Assembly (NCBI GenBank): GCA_030374805.1
Contig: JARGSG010000095.1
Coordinates: 1 to 64,000 of the forward strand
Length of the DNA: 64,000 bases
Reading direction: 5' to 3'
From: Gracilaria gracilis
Taxonomy: Eukaryota > Rhodophyta > Florideophyceae > Gracilariales > Gracilariaceae
The translations under genes and the position numbers were made by a program. Below the pieces are notes generated by a model. It made no database searches and was not told the DNA's origin. It was given only the letters and a program-made list of their open reading frames with translations. Below are positions 1 through 11,928 of this stretch, piece after piece (the stretch's first letter is position 1; each line of letters begins with the position of its first letter).

Positions 1-101
1 ACGGATTATGTGACCCAGATACTTGACTGTATCCGTGAAGAATTCGCATTTCCTCAGCTTGAGTGTCACTCCGGCGTCCCGTAACGTGACCATTATGTCT
101 C

Positions 102-1817
102 TCACATGTGTGAGGTGATCATCCAGATTATCTGAAATACAATGACGTCGTCAAGGTAGACGAGACAAGTACGCCACTTGAAGCGGGCCAGTAAGATATC
201 AATAGCACGCTGAAAAGTAGCGGGAGCATTGGTTAACCCAAAGGGCATCCGTTTAAAACAGTAGAGGCCAGAGTGGCAGACAAACGCTGTCTTGTCCTGA
301 TCCTCCTTTCTCACTGGAACTTGCCAGTATCCCCAGTTAGCATCCAATGCCGTGAATACGGTAGCATTTCCGAGAGAATCGATGTATTCATCCATACGTG
401 GAATAGGTTACACGTCCTTGACGGTAAGAGCGTTTAGACGACGATAATCGATACAGAAGCGCCAGGAACCATTCGGTTTCGGAGCCAGTACCACTGGTGA
501 TGCCCACGGCGAATGTGCCGGTTCTATGACTCCTGCACGGAGCATCTTGTCCACCTGAAATTGCTCTTCTTCTCTGGCCTTGGGCCCCGCCCTGTACGGA
601 TGTTGGGCTACTGGCCGAGAGTTGGGAAGGAGATCAATCCGGTGTTTTGTGGTATTTATTTCTCCGGGAGAACCATTCCACATTGTGGTGAATTCACGAA
701 GCATATCGCGCAGTCTTTTGCGGTGTGTCTCTGGAACATGTCCGAGGTCGAGTTCTTCCAATTCCCTTACTGGGTCCAATTTGTCGTAACTCGTCGGAAC
801 GCGTGTCTTCTCTGTCTTAACAGGCTGCTGACCCGAGAGACTCGGCGACGGAGACGAATGAGATTCTGACTCCTCCCCCTCCTTAGAGTGAACGATTCCG
901 AGCACATCGGCAGCAGTCATCTTCGTCGGTACCAACGCAGTTGGATGCGGCATGACCGAGCCAATCACTTGGTTTTTCACCAGATACTGGGTTGTTTTGC
1001 CTAAATTGGCTATCAACACGTAAAACGGATTATCCGGTTCCACCTGGACCACTCCATTAGAAATGGCAAGAGAGCATTTATCATACAACGACGGCAATGG
1101 CGTGACGATTCGTAAACCGTGTTGACGGGAATTCACCTGTACCCAGACTTGAGACTCTGGAGGCACGCGTGTCGCGCAGGCAACACGAAGCTTCGTAGAT
1201 TCCCGAGAACTGGGTGGTGCTTCCTGCGCCGCAGGTAGAGGTACGTGCTTCTTGGAGGCATGCCTCAAAGGACGACGAACAATCGGCACGGACGAACCAT
1301 CTTCCATTTCAACACGCCTCTGGCGGGGCCTAATGGCATCGACAAAGCGGTCGCAAAAGTCACAACCCAAAATGACTGGGGCGGCCAGGGACCAACAAAC
1401 GACAAAGTCGAGCTTCACCACGCATGAGCCCAAGCGGATTACCAACTCGATGTATCCTAACGTTGACAATGGGTTGTTATTCGCGTCAGCGACGTCAGGA
1501 ATGTCGCCACGGCGAATGTGTGACCGCAAGGTGGGTGGCAATGCTGTCTCAACAATGAAGTTCGGACCTGCGCTTGTATCTAATACAGTGAGATAACGCA
1601 CCATAAACTGGAGTGAATGGCCAAGGTCGGCATAGACCTTGTAATTGCGTTTGGCCATCACCATAACTCTATCCGGGAACCGGTTATTTCTTACCCGTAT
1701 CCGCGGTCGACGAAGAACACCAAGGTGTTCTGAGTTCAAGTCTTCGACGGCCTGTTTCCTCGAGAGGATTCGGACCTGGGAGCGAGGCAGGGACGCCTCG
1801 GGCGCCTTCAGCCTCAA
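102..1817 (-). pseudogene. gypsy pol: protease and reverse transcriptase (copy 1)
   Basis: Reading leftward from 1817, an aspartic protease core (LTVLDTSAGPNF, where the usual DTGA has become DTSA) is followed by the reverse transcriptase. RT blocks seen are WASPVVLAPKPNGSWRFCID, TALDANWGYWQVP, MPFGLTNAPATFQ and the catalytic VYLDD. The frame is interrupted at 405-407, where TAA stands in place of the Tyr codon that copy 2 keeps in the block YPIP. After VYLDDVIVF a frameshift near 150 leads to a false end. RNase H and integrase would lie left of the window. The codons around the stop still align with copy 2, so the damage is recent relative to their divergence. Confidence 0.9.
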
Positions 1818-1855
1818 CTCTGAGGGCGCCCCTCGAAGGGAGGAGACTCCGACAA

Positions 1856-4063
1856 TTAGGTTTTCTGAGCAGATTCCGCCTGAGGCGTGTGCTCAGTATT
1901 CTGAACCATTGATGCCTGGACACCAGTGGCAGAAGCGTCCGCAGTAGCGGTTGAATTTCCCTCGAGAGGGGTACGGGGGTGAGAGGTCACCATGTTCTGG
2001 GCAATCGGAGCCGCAATTGTGCGTGGAATATCCATCTTCGCGCGGATGTACGATGCCATCGGAACGGAAGCCTTCTCCTCTGGTGAGAGGGATTCGTAGT
2101 TGGCAATGACTTGTGCCCACTCACGCATGGTTCAAACGCACTGCGGAGAAGTATGCCCTCGCGTATAGCAGAGGTGACAGATCAATCCAACAATGGCATT
2201 GACGTTCCGAGTATTCGAGAATCGCACCGCTGGGCGAGAAGCTTGCAAGCCAGGCCGTGAAGCCCGGGTTCCACCGTTCTCATATGACAGTCGAGGCGGT
2301 CGAACTCGGTTCGAATCTGCATACAGCAGTGTACCGTCCGGAGCCGTTTGAAACGAGGCATCCGTGGTTGAGGGAAGCTCCGTTGTCGGTATTGAAAGCA
2401 CGTCGCTACGGGCAAAGTGCACCTGATCATACTCCTTGTTGGAGTGTGCCTCAGCCAGCATTGATGCCGACGGGGTTCCCTATTCCAACATCAACGCTTT
2501 AGCGGACTTCAACCGGGTACCCGGGACTCGTGCTCGTAGTGCATCGCCTTCGGCGCGTGCATACTGCACCAGTTCCAAGTACGTAGTCTTACGGTTTTCT
2601 TCACGGAGACGGGCCACTAGGGTCCGTATAGCCTGGTCTAGTCCATCGACGAACATGGTACAACGCTCTTGAGCGGAATAAACATTGTCACATCGGTGGA
2701 AGGCCTTATTCAGGCGCACCGAGTAATCGGTTTCCGTTTCGCCGGGGCGTTGTTTGGTGTCTCTCAGAGCGAGGATAGCCGACTGGATGGCGGTGCCAGT
2801 GGCATAGGACCTCAGTAGATACTGAACTGCTTCAGGCCAGCAAGTAACCCCTCCTCCAGAGGCGCGAGATGAACCTCTTACAGAGTTGTACTGATCTTCC
2901 GCAAGTCCGCGTAGAAAATAGGGCAGCGCGACAAACGCCTGTCCTTCATTCATCTCAAAGATGTCGGCTTCCGCTACAAAGCGTGATAGGAAATCCAACA
3001 GCAAGATGGGATCATCGCCTGTAAACTGTTGATTACGGAGCGACAGCTGCATCCGTTTGATACAGTCTTTGACCTTTCCCGTCCCACGGGGAGTTCTATC
3101 CAATGAGGAGTCCTCCAAACGGTAATACCGGTATGACAACAACTTCTTGTAGAGCAGCTTGGTGGGCTTCAAATCTTTTAATCCAGAGTGCTTCCTTCCC
3201 TTCGAGCGGGCGCGTATCACACCTTGGGTGGCTGATGACCGCTTTGAGCGTGACGAACGCTCACGAGGGGCTTCTTCTACCGACGAGTCGGACGAGTCAG
3301 ACCCGGTTGACTGGCGAGAAGAAAGAGAAGATGCTGACGAATCAGAGTCGTAGTTCTTCCGCTCTTTGCGTGCTTGGGATCCACTGACCTTCTTGTCACG
3401 GTGTGAAACAGCAACCGGCTCAGCCGTGCGATTGGCTCCAGCCGTGCGATTGGCTCCAACCAGGACGGTTTGTTCCACCGTTTCTAGACGGGCGCGGAGG
3501 CGAGTAAACTTCTCAGCCACGTCCTCCACGAAATTAGCGGGTCCTCCGAAAGCTTCCAATAGGGAGTTGACATCACCACGCAATACGCGCAGATCCTCAG
3601 AAAAGTTCTGCAAAGCAGTGTCATCCACTTTCTTTCGAAGTAGCGACAACTCCTTAGCAAGGGTAGCATGGGCAGCCCGCGTAGAGCGGAGCTGCTCTTC
3701 CACAGTTAAGTGGAGGGTGTCATTGACAGTAGCCCTCAGAGGTGCCTCCGGAGTGGGAGCTACGGAAAAGACCGTACCTCCTACGATAGGAGCGGGACCA
3801 GCAACGGCAGGAGCCGGTCCATCACCTCGATGAGGGTTGATCAACGACGTGGGCGGAAGTCGAGTGGTCGTCGGCACAGCTTCAGTAGCCGGCATCCCTT
3901 CGGTCCGGGACCGTGAACGGGTGAGGATCCGTGACGGAAGTGGCGGATCCGATCTTCCAGTCTGACTGCGTGTCTTCGGACGATCTGACAGAGTCATGAC
4001 CAGAACAACCGTACAACGCGATAATCGACAGCCAATTGGCTGGGACTTCCAGTGAACTTCCAA
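1856..4063 (-). pseudogene. gypsy Gag with CCHC zinc knuckle (copy 1)
   Basis: A 527-codon open stretch (4063 to 2480) encodes a Gag-like structural protein. It has a Ser/Arg/Pro-rich N-terminus, a predicted coiled coil around residues 120-210, a Ser/Asp-rich linker and a capsid-like helical region (LLDFLSRFV, YFLRGLAEDQY, AVQYLLRSYAT, LVQYARAEGD). The same frame continues after an in-frame TAG at 2480-2482 and a TGA at 2132-2134. Between those two stops it encodes the zinc knuckle CHLCYTRGHTSPQC (C-x2-C-x4-H-x4-C). A likely start is the ATG at 3994. A seven-residue unit (GANRTA with its flank) is duplicated in tandem near 3420-3460. Two nonsense changes make it a pseudogene. Confidence 0.85.
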
Positions 4064-4158
4064 ATGAAGACAAGGGCAAAAGGACTAACCTCGCAACGAG
4101 TGAGTTCACGAGTGAATCTTCCGACAAGAACTAATCGTTTCTAGGTCGGGAGACCACT

Positions 4159-5010
4159 TGTGGAGCAACGCCTTTGGCGGGAAAAGCGCAAGCTCACGAA
4201 GACGTTCGGAATCTTCCCCTCGACAGGGCAGCACAGCGAACGGAGCACTCCGGGAATGACACAGCTAAGCCGGGTGTAAATCCGAGGTCAAACCACCACG
4301 ACAAGCGTCGGAGCGTGAGGCTGGTTAGTAGTCGGTAGAGATCCACGTGTTCACACGGTCACGAGATGAGTCCTCGAAAGAGAGTAGCACGGCAACGACA
4401 AGGTGTCGTAAACGGGCCACTGCGAACAGGGCAAAAAGGCAAACCCAAAAAAGGGGAGAAGGCAAGCCACCAGAGTGGGGGGAAAAAGAGAGAGTAAAGC
4501 AAAACCAATACAGGGGCGAGTATACGACAATAGGTCGGAACGAGACACACAAATAGTGGTTATACTCTGAGCGCCACAAGGGTGGGTACCTATACGTGAA
4601 CAACGCGGTCGGCACTCCACTTGGAGGTGAACAGTCTGCGAAGGCGTGATAGTTAGAGCCAGAAGCCCTTGCTTAGCAAGGGGCAGTTTACTTGGGGGAG
4701 CGATGCTCAACCCTCTAAGTACTGAGCTCGGAGCACCACTGACAGTGGGTGCGCCGGGCAAAATAATCTATAAAATGTCTGAGTAAATACAGCAATGCTG
4801 GGTGCACTGCCTCCGGCATATCCGTGCTACACGTGTGCTAGTCACACCCGCTAAGCGGCGCCTCGAGCCGTGCAATCCACGTGTACATGTGTGGAAATTA
4901 CCTCAGCGAGGCGACACGCTAATAGCGGTGTAGCTCATATATATCTACTAACGCATGATGCGGAAATTAACTAAGTACCTCAAATCGCCTCCAAGGAGTG
5001 TTGTCCTTCA
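4159..5010 (+). repeat. putative 5' LTR of gypsy copy 2
   Basis: About 852 bp starting TGTGGAGC and ending TTCA, repeated in the same orientation at 8739-9305 plus 20511-20797 with roughly nine in ten bases identical by eye. A TATA-like stretch (CTATAAAAT) lies near 4770. Both copies are preceded by GACCACT, so the repeat boundary may lie a few bases further left. No clear primer-binding site follows the end at 5010. Gag codons begin almost at once. The open frames on either strand here are chance. Confidence 0.75.
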
Positions 5011-6903
5011 ATCCCCCAGGGTACAGCTCTGGAAGAGCAATTGCGTCAGCTGCGCACTGCTCACAACTCCCTCGTAGGGGTGTTCAACATTCTACGCCAA
5101 CAGGCGGAAGACTCCCATGGTATTTCTGAGGATCTTCGTACGTTACGGTGCGACATCAAAAAAATGTTGGAGTGCTTTGGTCAACCCGCCACATTCGTAG
5201 AAGGAATTCAGGACCGATTTGATCGTGTAAGAGACCGCCTGGAGATGCTGGAGAAAACCATTCCTATGGATGCTGCCACTCCGGTGGAGCCGGTCGCTGT
5301 GTCGCACAGGGCCAAGAACTCGGCACGCGAGAAGAACCGCCGCAGGAGGAAGGGCCAACAGGACGATCAGGGTTTAGACTCGTCTACTTCGTCGGACGCG
5401 GACCCGAACAATTCGGACAATGCTGACTCGTCAGACTGGTCGTCTGACGAAGACCGTGCTATACGGGCGTCACGCTCTAAGCGGTCTGCCGTCACGCAAG
5501 GTGCGGTTCGTGCTCGTACAAAAGGACAGAAGCACGCGGGCTTGAAAGTCCTGAAGCCCACCAACCCTCTCTACGAGAAGCTGTTGTCATACCGGTATTA
5601 CCGTTTGGAAGACTCCTATTTGGATCGAACACCCCGTGGTACAGGCAAGGTGAAGGACTGCATCAAACGGATGCATCTCTCGCTTCGTAACCAGTTGTTC
5701 ACTCGAGAAGACCCAATCTTGGTGCTAGATTTTCTCGCCCGTTTCGTCGCGAAAGCCGATATACTCGGGATGAATGAGGGACAGGCCTACATTGCCTTAC
5801 CGTATTTCTTACGTGGTGTGGCCGAGGACCAGTATCACTCTGTAAGAGGTTCTTCGCGGGCCTCCGAAGGAGGAGTTACTTGCTGGCCCGAAGCAGTGCA
5901 ATATCTGTTACGGTCATACGCCACGAATGGTGCCATTCAGTCGGCGATACTCGCTTTGCGAGACACACGTCAACGCTCAGGCGAGACGGAAACAGATTTT
6001 TCGGTACGCCTGAACAAGGCTTTCCACCGTTGTGGTAATATCTACCCCGCTACAGAGCGTTGTACGATGTTCATCAACGGACTCGACCCGGCTATCCGGA
6101 CGTTGGTCGCCCGCTATCGCGAGGACAGGAGAAAGATCACCTACCTGGAGCTCATCCAGTATGCAAGAGCCCAAGGTGACTCCCTCCGCGCCAGAGCTCC
6201 GAGTACTCGGTCTAAGTCCGCCAAGGCGTTGTTGATGGAAACAAAATCCTTATCTCTGTCGCTCGTCGCGGATGGAGTACCTCCGAAGGAGTACGATAAC
6301 GTCCAGCTTGCCCACGGCGATATCCACTCCGTTCCGACAACGGAGCTCCCGTCGACGACGGACACCTTCTTCGAGACCGCTCAGGACGGCACCGTGCTTT
6401 ATGCCGATGCCACCCGAGTTCGCGGGCCTTACGTCCCGTACTCGAACGGAGGAACCCGCTTCCAACGACCATGATGGCAGGACAGCCGCCCAGCGGGACG
6501 TTTCACGGAGAACCGGAGTGGGACCCTTCGACAGGGTAGGCAAGCATTGATAGCGTTGATATGCCATCTCTGCTATACCCATGGTCACACGTCACCGCAA
6601 TGCCTTCTCTCCCTGAGAGACTTGGGCAAGGTGACGGTGAACTATGAGGCCCTCACTCCAGAGGAGAAGCGATCCGTCCCAATGACGTCGTATCTCCGGA
6701 CCAAGACGGACTTCGCCCACGTCATACCGACAGCGCCAACCTACCAGCGTGCTGCGGCACAGTTGGCTCATCCGGTAGCACCGGTACACCGCGTCGTAGA
6801 CGATCCAAACACCGCTGTTGCGGGACCCCGAGGCACACGTGCCCAAGCACTCGTGGTCGAGGAACCTGAGCAGCCGCCGCAGGCGGAAGCCCAGGGAAAC
6901 TAA
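5011..6903 (+). pseudogene. gypsy Gag, 5'-truncated (copy 2)
   Basis: The frame is open from the LTR border and joins Gag at the residues LEEQLRQLR, which in copy 1 lie more than 100 residues inside the protein. The coiled coil, the acidic/Ser-rich linker and the capsid-like region follow. An in-frame TGA at 6472-6474 separates this from the zinc knuckle CHLCYTHGHTSPQC (about 6559-6600) and a Pro/Ala-rich tail ending at 6903. No ATG of its own is needed to explain it. It is a fragment captured between two LTRs. Confidence 0.85.
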
Positions 6904-6983
6904 ACGAGGGAATCTCCCATTCGGGAGAGACGTCCTCATAGCAGAGGCTGCCGACGTCCGAGGCGACGCCGCCTCGCTCCCCG

Positions 6984-8738
6984 GTGAAGATCCTTTCGAG
7001 GAAAGACACCGCTGACGCGGACTCGGAACATTTGGGTGTTCTTCGTCGACCGTGGATACGGGTAAAGAAAAACCGGTTCCCGGATAGAGTCCTCGTGATG
7101 GCCAAGCGTAACTATAAAGTTTACGCCGACCTTGGCCTCAGTACCCAGGTTATGGTGCGCACTCTCACGGTATTAGACACCGGTGCAGGGCCGAACTTTA
7201 TCGTGGAGTCCCTCCTGCCACCGCTGGTGCGGACACGTATTCGCCGCGAAGCGACGCCCGAAGTCGCCGACGCGAATAACAACCCGTTAAAAACGGTGGG
7301 AACAATCGAATTAGTCGTGCGTTTGGGGACCTCCGTGGTGAAGCTCGACTTTGTGGTATGTCGGTCATTGGCTGCCCCAGTTATTTTGGGATGTGATTAC
7401 TGCGACAGATTTGTCGACGCAATCAGACCCTGCCTCAGGCGGGTGGAATTCGAAGACGGTTCGTCGGTCTCGATAGTTCGTCGGCCGCTGAAGCGTGCAT
7501 CGAGGAAACAAGTTCCACTACCTGCTGCGCAGGAACCACCACCAGCTACTCGTGAGTCCACAAAACTCCGCGTCGCAGCGTCGGTATGCATTCCACCAGA
7601 ATCCCAAGTAATGGTGCAGGTCCATTCCCGTCAACACGGCCTTCGGGTTATTCAACCCATTTCCTCGTTATACGAGAAGTATCATCTCGCAGTGGCGAAC
7701 GGTGTTGCACAGGTGTCACCGAATGCTCCTTTCCGGATACTTCTTGCCAACCTTGGCAACATCCCCCAGTACCTGGTAAAGAACCAAGTCATTGGATCGG
7801 TCACACCGCACCCACTCGCGATGCTCCCTACACGAATGACGGCTGCCGATGTCCTCGGTTTCGTTTCCTCAAAAGAGGGCGACAATCCGGGACACCCCGA
7901 CGTTCCGTCTAAGGAGGGGGAGGATACTCCGGTCATAACTCCGGTTTCAACGGAGAAATGCCGTGTGACTCGGAAGTCGCGCCTGCGCCTGAATCCGGTA
8001 CGGAACATGGCCCAACGAGCTATGACCGGATTGATCCCGTGAAGGCTCTTGAGGAGCTCGATCTCGGCCACGTGCCGGGATCACACCGTGAAAGTCTGAG
8101 AGAGATGTTACGGGAATTTACCCTAATGTGGGATGGATCTCTTGGTGAGATAAATACAACGGAACACCGGATTGATTTGCTACCGGACGCGCGACCCGTT
8201 TCGCAACCCCCTTAAATGGCAGGACCGAAGGCTCGGGAAGAAGAGCAGTTCCAAGTGGACAAGATGCTCCGCGCAGGTGTGATTGAGCCCGCTCAGTCAC
8301 CCTGGGCGTCCCCAGTAGTGCTGGCAATCAAGGCCGACGGAACCTGGAGGTTCTGTGTCGACTACCGCCGGCTCAATGCCGTGACGATCAGAGACACGTA
8401 CCCAATCCCTGGCATGGACGAGTGCATCGATTCACTCGGAAACGCAACCGTATTTACGGCATTGGGCGCCAATTAGGGATATTGGCAAGTCCCCGTAAGA
8501 GAGGAAGACCGCGATAAGACCGCGTTTGTATGTCACTCTGGGTCTTCCCGCTTCAAGCGTATGCCGTTTGGTCTCCTCAACGCTCCCGCTACATTTCAGC
8601 GTGCTATCGACATCCTGTTGAACCGCTTTAAGTGGCGGACGTGCCTAGTTCACCTAGATGACAGAATTTTCTTCTCCAGTAATCTGGACGATCATCTCAC
8701 CCACGTAAGGGAGGTAATGACCACACTGCGTGACCACT
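6984..8738 (+). pseudogene. gypsy protease and partial reverse transcriptase (copy 2)
   Basis: The protease core LTVLDTGAGPNF is intact here, unlike DTSAG in copy 1. A frameshift lies near 7960-8040, followed by the RT region (WASPVVLAIKADGTWRFC, MPFGLLNAPATFQ). The catalytic YLDD of copy 1 is HLDD. In-frame stops lie at 8213-8215 and 8474-8476, the latter a TAG where copy 1 has Trp in ALDANWGYW. The reading frame is cut at TLRD by the right LTR. The protein cannot be functional: the RT lacks its C-terminal third, and RNase H and integrase are absent. Confidence 0.88.
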
Positions 8739-9305
8739 TGTAGAGGAACGCAATTGGCGGGAAAAGCGCAGGCTCACGAAGAAGTTTGGAATCTTCCCCT
8801 CGACAGAGCAGCACAGCGAACGGAGCACTCCGAGAATGACACAAGTAAGCCGGATGTAGATCCGAGGTCAAACAACCACGAAAAGCGTCGGAGCGTGAGG
8901 CTGGTTAGTAGTTGGTAGAGACCCAAGTGTTCACACGGTCACGAGATTAGTCCTCGAAAGAGAGTAGCACGGAAACGACAAGGTGTCGGGAACGGACCAT
9001 TGCAAACAAGGAAAAAAGAGGAACCCAAAAAGGGGAGAAAGCAAACCACCAGAGCGGGGAAAAGAGAGAGAGAATAAAGCAAACCCAATAAACGGGTGTG
9101 TATACGACAATAGGTCAGAACGAGACACACAAATAGTGATTATACTCTGAGCGCCACAAAGGTGGGTAACTATACGTGAACAACGCAGTCGTCACTCCAC
9201 TTGGAGGTGAGAAATCCGCAAAGGCGTGATAGTTAGAGCCAGAAGCCATTGCTTGGCAAGGGGCAGTTTACTTGGGGGAGCGGTGCTTCACCCTCTAAGT
9301 ACTGA
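8739..9305 (+). repeat. right LTR of gypsy copy 2, left part
   Basis: Matches 4159 to about 4727 in the left LTR, from TGTAGAGG to the sequence CTAAGTACTGA. The last three bases TGA (9303-9305) are duplicated at 20508-20510 on the far side of the inserted Harbinger element. The LTR then continues with GCTCGGCGCACC. Confidence 0.85.
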
Positions 9306-9471
9306 GGCGGTGTCTAAACAAGCGTGAACGTTCACGCTTCGTAGGCGTGAATGTTTGAAGCGCTCAATATAATGGACTGTAAATTAAGGCGCAGGTGCCC
9401 CCCTTCGAGAAAGCAGAGCCAAAGGCGTTCTCGCTCTGTGTTCCGTAATATGCGCCATTTCGTTTCTTTCT

Positions 9472-10795
9472 ATGCGCTATGTGCTACTTGGCCGACGATC
9501 AGGTCACGAGAGCACTGGCGATCACGGAGCCGACATGACGAATAACATCTCATTTGCCGTGGTGCTAGCAAATATCGATTCCAACCGTCGCCATCGAGTG
9601 CGCCTAGGTATCGCGCATCAACATACTTTTCGCAGAACCGGATCTACCACATCTTACCTTTGTCCTACTGTCGCCCGTAAGGATACGACATTCGAGTCTA
9701 TTACAGATTTCTTGAGCCCAACGAGCTTCAAACGCGACTATAGAATGAATCGCAAATCATTCTACAAGCTCGTCGGGCTCGTAGCCTCTCTTATCAACAA
9801 AGATACCAACATGGGAAAACGCGCGCGGAGACCGGTCTTATCTCCCGCCATGCGAGTGGGAATTACTCTCAGCCTTCTAACCGGGGGAAGAGTTGACACT
9901 GTCCATCAGCTGTATAGAACACAACGTTCTACAGTTTATTATGTATTTAATGAGACATGTCAAGCTTTGTCACACTTTCTGCGGCTTCCAGGTATACCGC
10001 AATCGTTCGACGAACTACAAAAACTGTCAAACGGGTTCAAAATATCCCGTACGAACGTAAGCCCATTGTCGGGCTGTATTGGCGCTATCGATCGCATCGC
10101 CATCAAGATAAAGGCGCCGAACCGGAATCAAGCCAAATACTGGTGCCGGAAGGGGTACTACGCCCTTCCAGTACAGGCGGTAGTGGATGCAGAAGGTAAG
10201 TTTCTTTTTGTTTCGGCCAAGTGCGTAGGCTCAACGCACGACTCACTACGCCTCGTCACAACTTTCCACACATCTGCGCAATAACGGTTTACCAGTGAAG
10301 TTCTGGATAGTAGGAGACGAGGCCTATGTGTGCACTGATTACTTGATAACTCCAATTCCCGCCTCGCAGGTGCGTTTTTATTATGAGAAAGCTTTTAACT
10401 ATTTCCTCTCTTCAATGTGCGTTCATGTCGAACAGGCTTTTGGACGTTTGGTTGCCAGGTGGAGGATACTTCAGAAGCAGCTGAACTTTGATGTCAATAA
10501 AAACGCGAGTATCGTCGTTCTCTGCATGAAGCTTCAAAATTACTGCATTCAGGAAGGTGAGGAAAGGAGTCGGGTGTTTTCTATGTCGGAAGTGCGGAAT
10601 ATGGAGGAAGACGTTCAGAAGTGGTACTCCACCTGCAAGGAATCTTTTCAAATGATGGACTCTGGAGAGGAAGAGCAAGCCTCAGTTTTGTACGTGCCAA
10701 GGTCTACTACTAAGCGGGATAAGCTGGTGGATATTATCCGCGCTCGTAATCTACGCCGTCCTGAATTAACAGGGGTTCCTGTTCCGGTTTAGAAC
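9472..10795 (+). pseudogene. PIF/Harbinger DDE transposase, frameshifted
   Basis: Similar in pattern to DDE_Tnp_4 transposases, which cut and join the element at its inverted repeats. The first catalytic Asp lies in GAIDRIAIKIKAP (about 10080), the second in GSTHDSLRL (about 10230), and the Glu in VEQAFGRLVARWRI (about 10430). An upstream helical region (FYKLVGLVASLI, RRPVLSPAMRV) precedes the catalytic core. The frame breaks at about 10275-10295: the first part ends at TAA 10284, and the second part runs from 10295 to 10792 in another frame. All three catalytic residues are still present across the break. The start may be 9472 or the ATG at 9535. Because of the shift this copy should not make a full protein. 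Confidence 0.87.
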
Positions 10796-10796
10796 C

Positions 10797-11928
10797 TTGA
10801 TGACGAGGAGAACATGTAGTGTTTTATTGGACTACGTAGGTGCTGTTTTTGCCAAGATGACGGCCGAGAGTATCGGGGAAGGAGCAGACGCGTATGGTGG
10901 TACTGGCTTCATTGCTAGCAAAGTCATAGGTCTAATTCGTGTTGTCACCGCGTACAATGGCCAGCAAACAGAAGCTCAGAGGTATGAGAAGGAGCTGCAT
11001 AAGGACTACAAGGATGACGTGAAGAGAGTCTTCGTGACTGGTCTGGGTATTGGTTTCACCATGTTTGTCATCTTTCGAGACTCGTTATGCAGCGGCAGGG
11101 ACTGTGGCGTCGGAGGCAGTGGACAACTTTGAAACCGTAGCCTCTATCGGTGTGCAAGAGGTGTTTATGAACATGTACAACGCAGAAGGGGACAAGACCA
11201 TTGCCAACGGAAGACGAACGGCTCTTATAGCTGGTATTTCATTTGGTGCACCGTAGTTCTTAGCTCAAGTTTTTTGGGCGGTGAGCTTTTGGATTGGCTC
11301 AATATTTGTGCGGAATGAAAACTGTGATTTCGCGGAGCTGATGAAGGCTGTGACGGCCTTACTGTTTGGTGGGCTGATGCTTGGAAACCTTTCGAGCACC
11401 ATGCCCGATTGGGGCAAGTAGAAAACTGCAGCTACGAGGATATTCAGACTGCTGGATCGTGAATCTAAGATTGATCCAACTGTGGAAGTGCACTTCAAGA
11501 AGAAGATCAATGGTGATATGGGGATGAAAAAGTCGTACTTTGAGTACCCGACGAGACCTGACATGGCTGTGCTTTGCGGCATGTCAGTAGAGGTGAAGAG
11601 CTGGCAGACGCTGGCGTTGGTGGGTGCGAGCGGATCTGGGAAGTCTACAGTAGTAAGCCTGGTGGAACGGTTCTACGATGTACGCAGCGAAAGCCTGATG
11701 ATAGACGAGAACCACCTTGTGGAGTATGACGTGAAGTGGGTGCGAAAGCATCTGGGATTGGTTGCGCAAGAACCTGATCTATTTTACCGAGCAGTGCGGG
11801 ATAATATTGCATACGGACTGCACCACGTTGACGGAACGCCCGTAAGTGACGATATGATCGTGGAGGCGGCAAAAGCTGCCAATGCGCACCCGTTAATTAC
11901 AGAACTGGAGGACGTGCGAGATTAGAAC
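10797..11928 (+). pseudogene. ABCB-type (MDR-like) ABC transporter fragment
   Basis: Three consecutive pieces in shifted frames resemble full-size ABCB exporters, which pump substrates across membranes using ATP. The first (10797-11132) matches an intracellular loop of one membrane domain (IRVVTAYNGQQTEAQRYEKE). The second (11050-11256) matches the loop of the other membrane domain (AAAGTVASEAVDNFETVAS). The third (11482-11925) is the start of a nucleotide-binding domain with Walker A GASGSGKST and a Q-loop (LVAQEPDLF). The signature LSGGQ motif and Walker B are absent because the frame ends at 11925. Sequence between the two loops is missing, so this is a deleted, frameshifted copy. It starts only a few bases after the transposase stop. 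Confidence 0.85.

Larger units (their letters stand above)
1..4150 (-). mobile_element. Ty3/gypsy retrotransposon, copy 1 (left end outside window)
   Basis: Gag, a CCHC zinc knuckle, protease and reverse transcriptase follow one another on the minus strand in the usual gypsy order. Reverse transcriptase runs off the left edge of the window. No LTR in minus orientation is visible to the right of gag, where the 5' LTR would be expected. Instead a plus-oriented LTR of another copy begins at 4159. Several stops interrupt the reading frames, so this copy is defective. Its proteins are clearly related to those of copy 2 at 5.0-8.7 kb but diverged in many residues. Confidence 0.9.

Noticed and set aside
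4325..4761. Overlapping open frames on the minus strand within the gypsy LTR
   Set aside because: They lie in a repeated non-coding LTR, recur imperfectly in the second LTR with broken frames, and show no domain.
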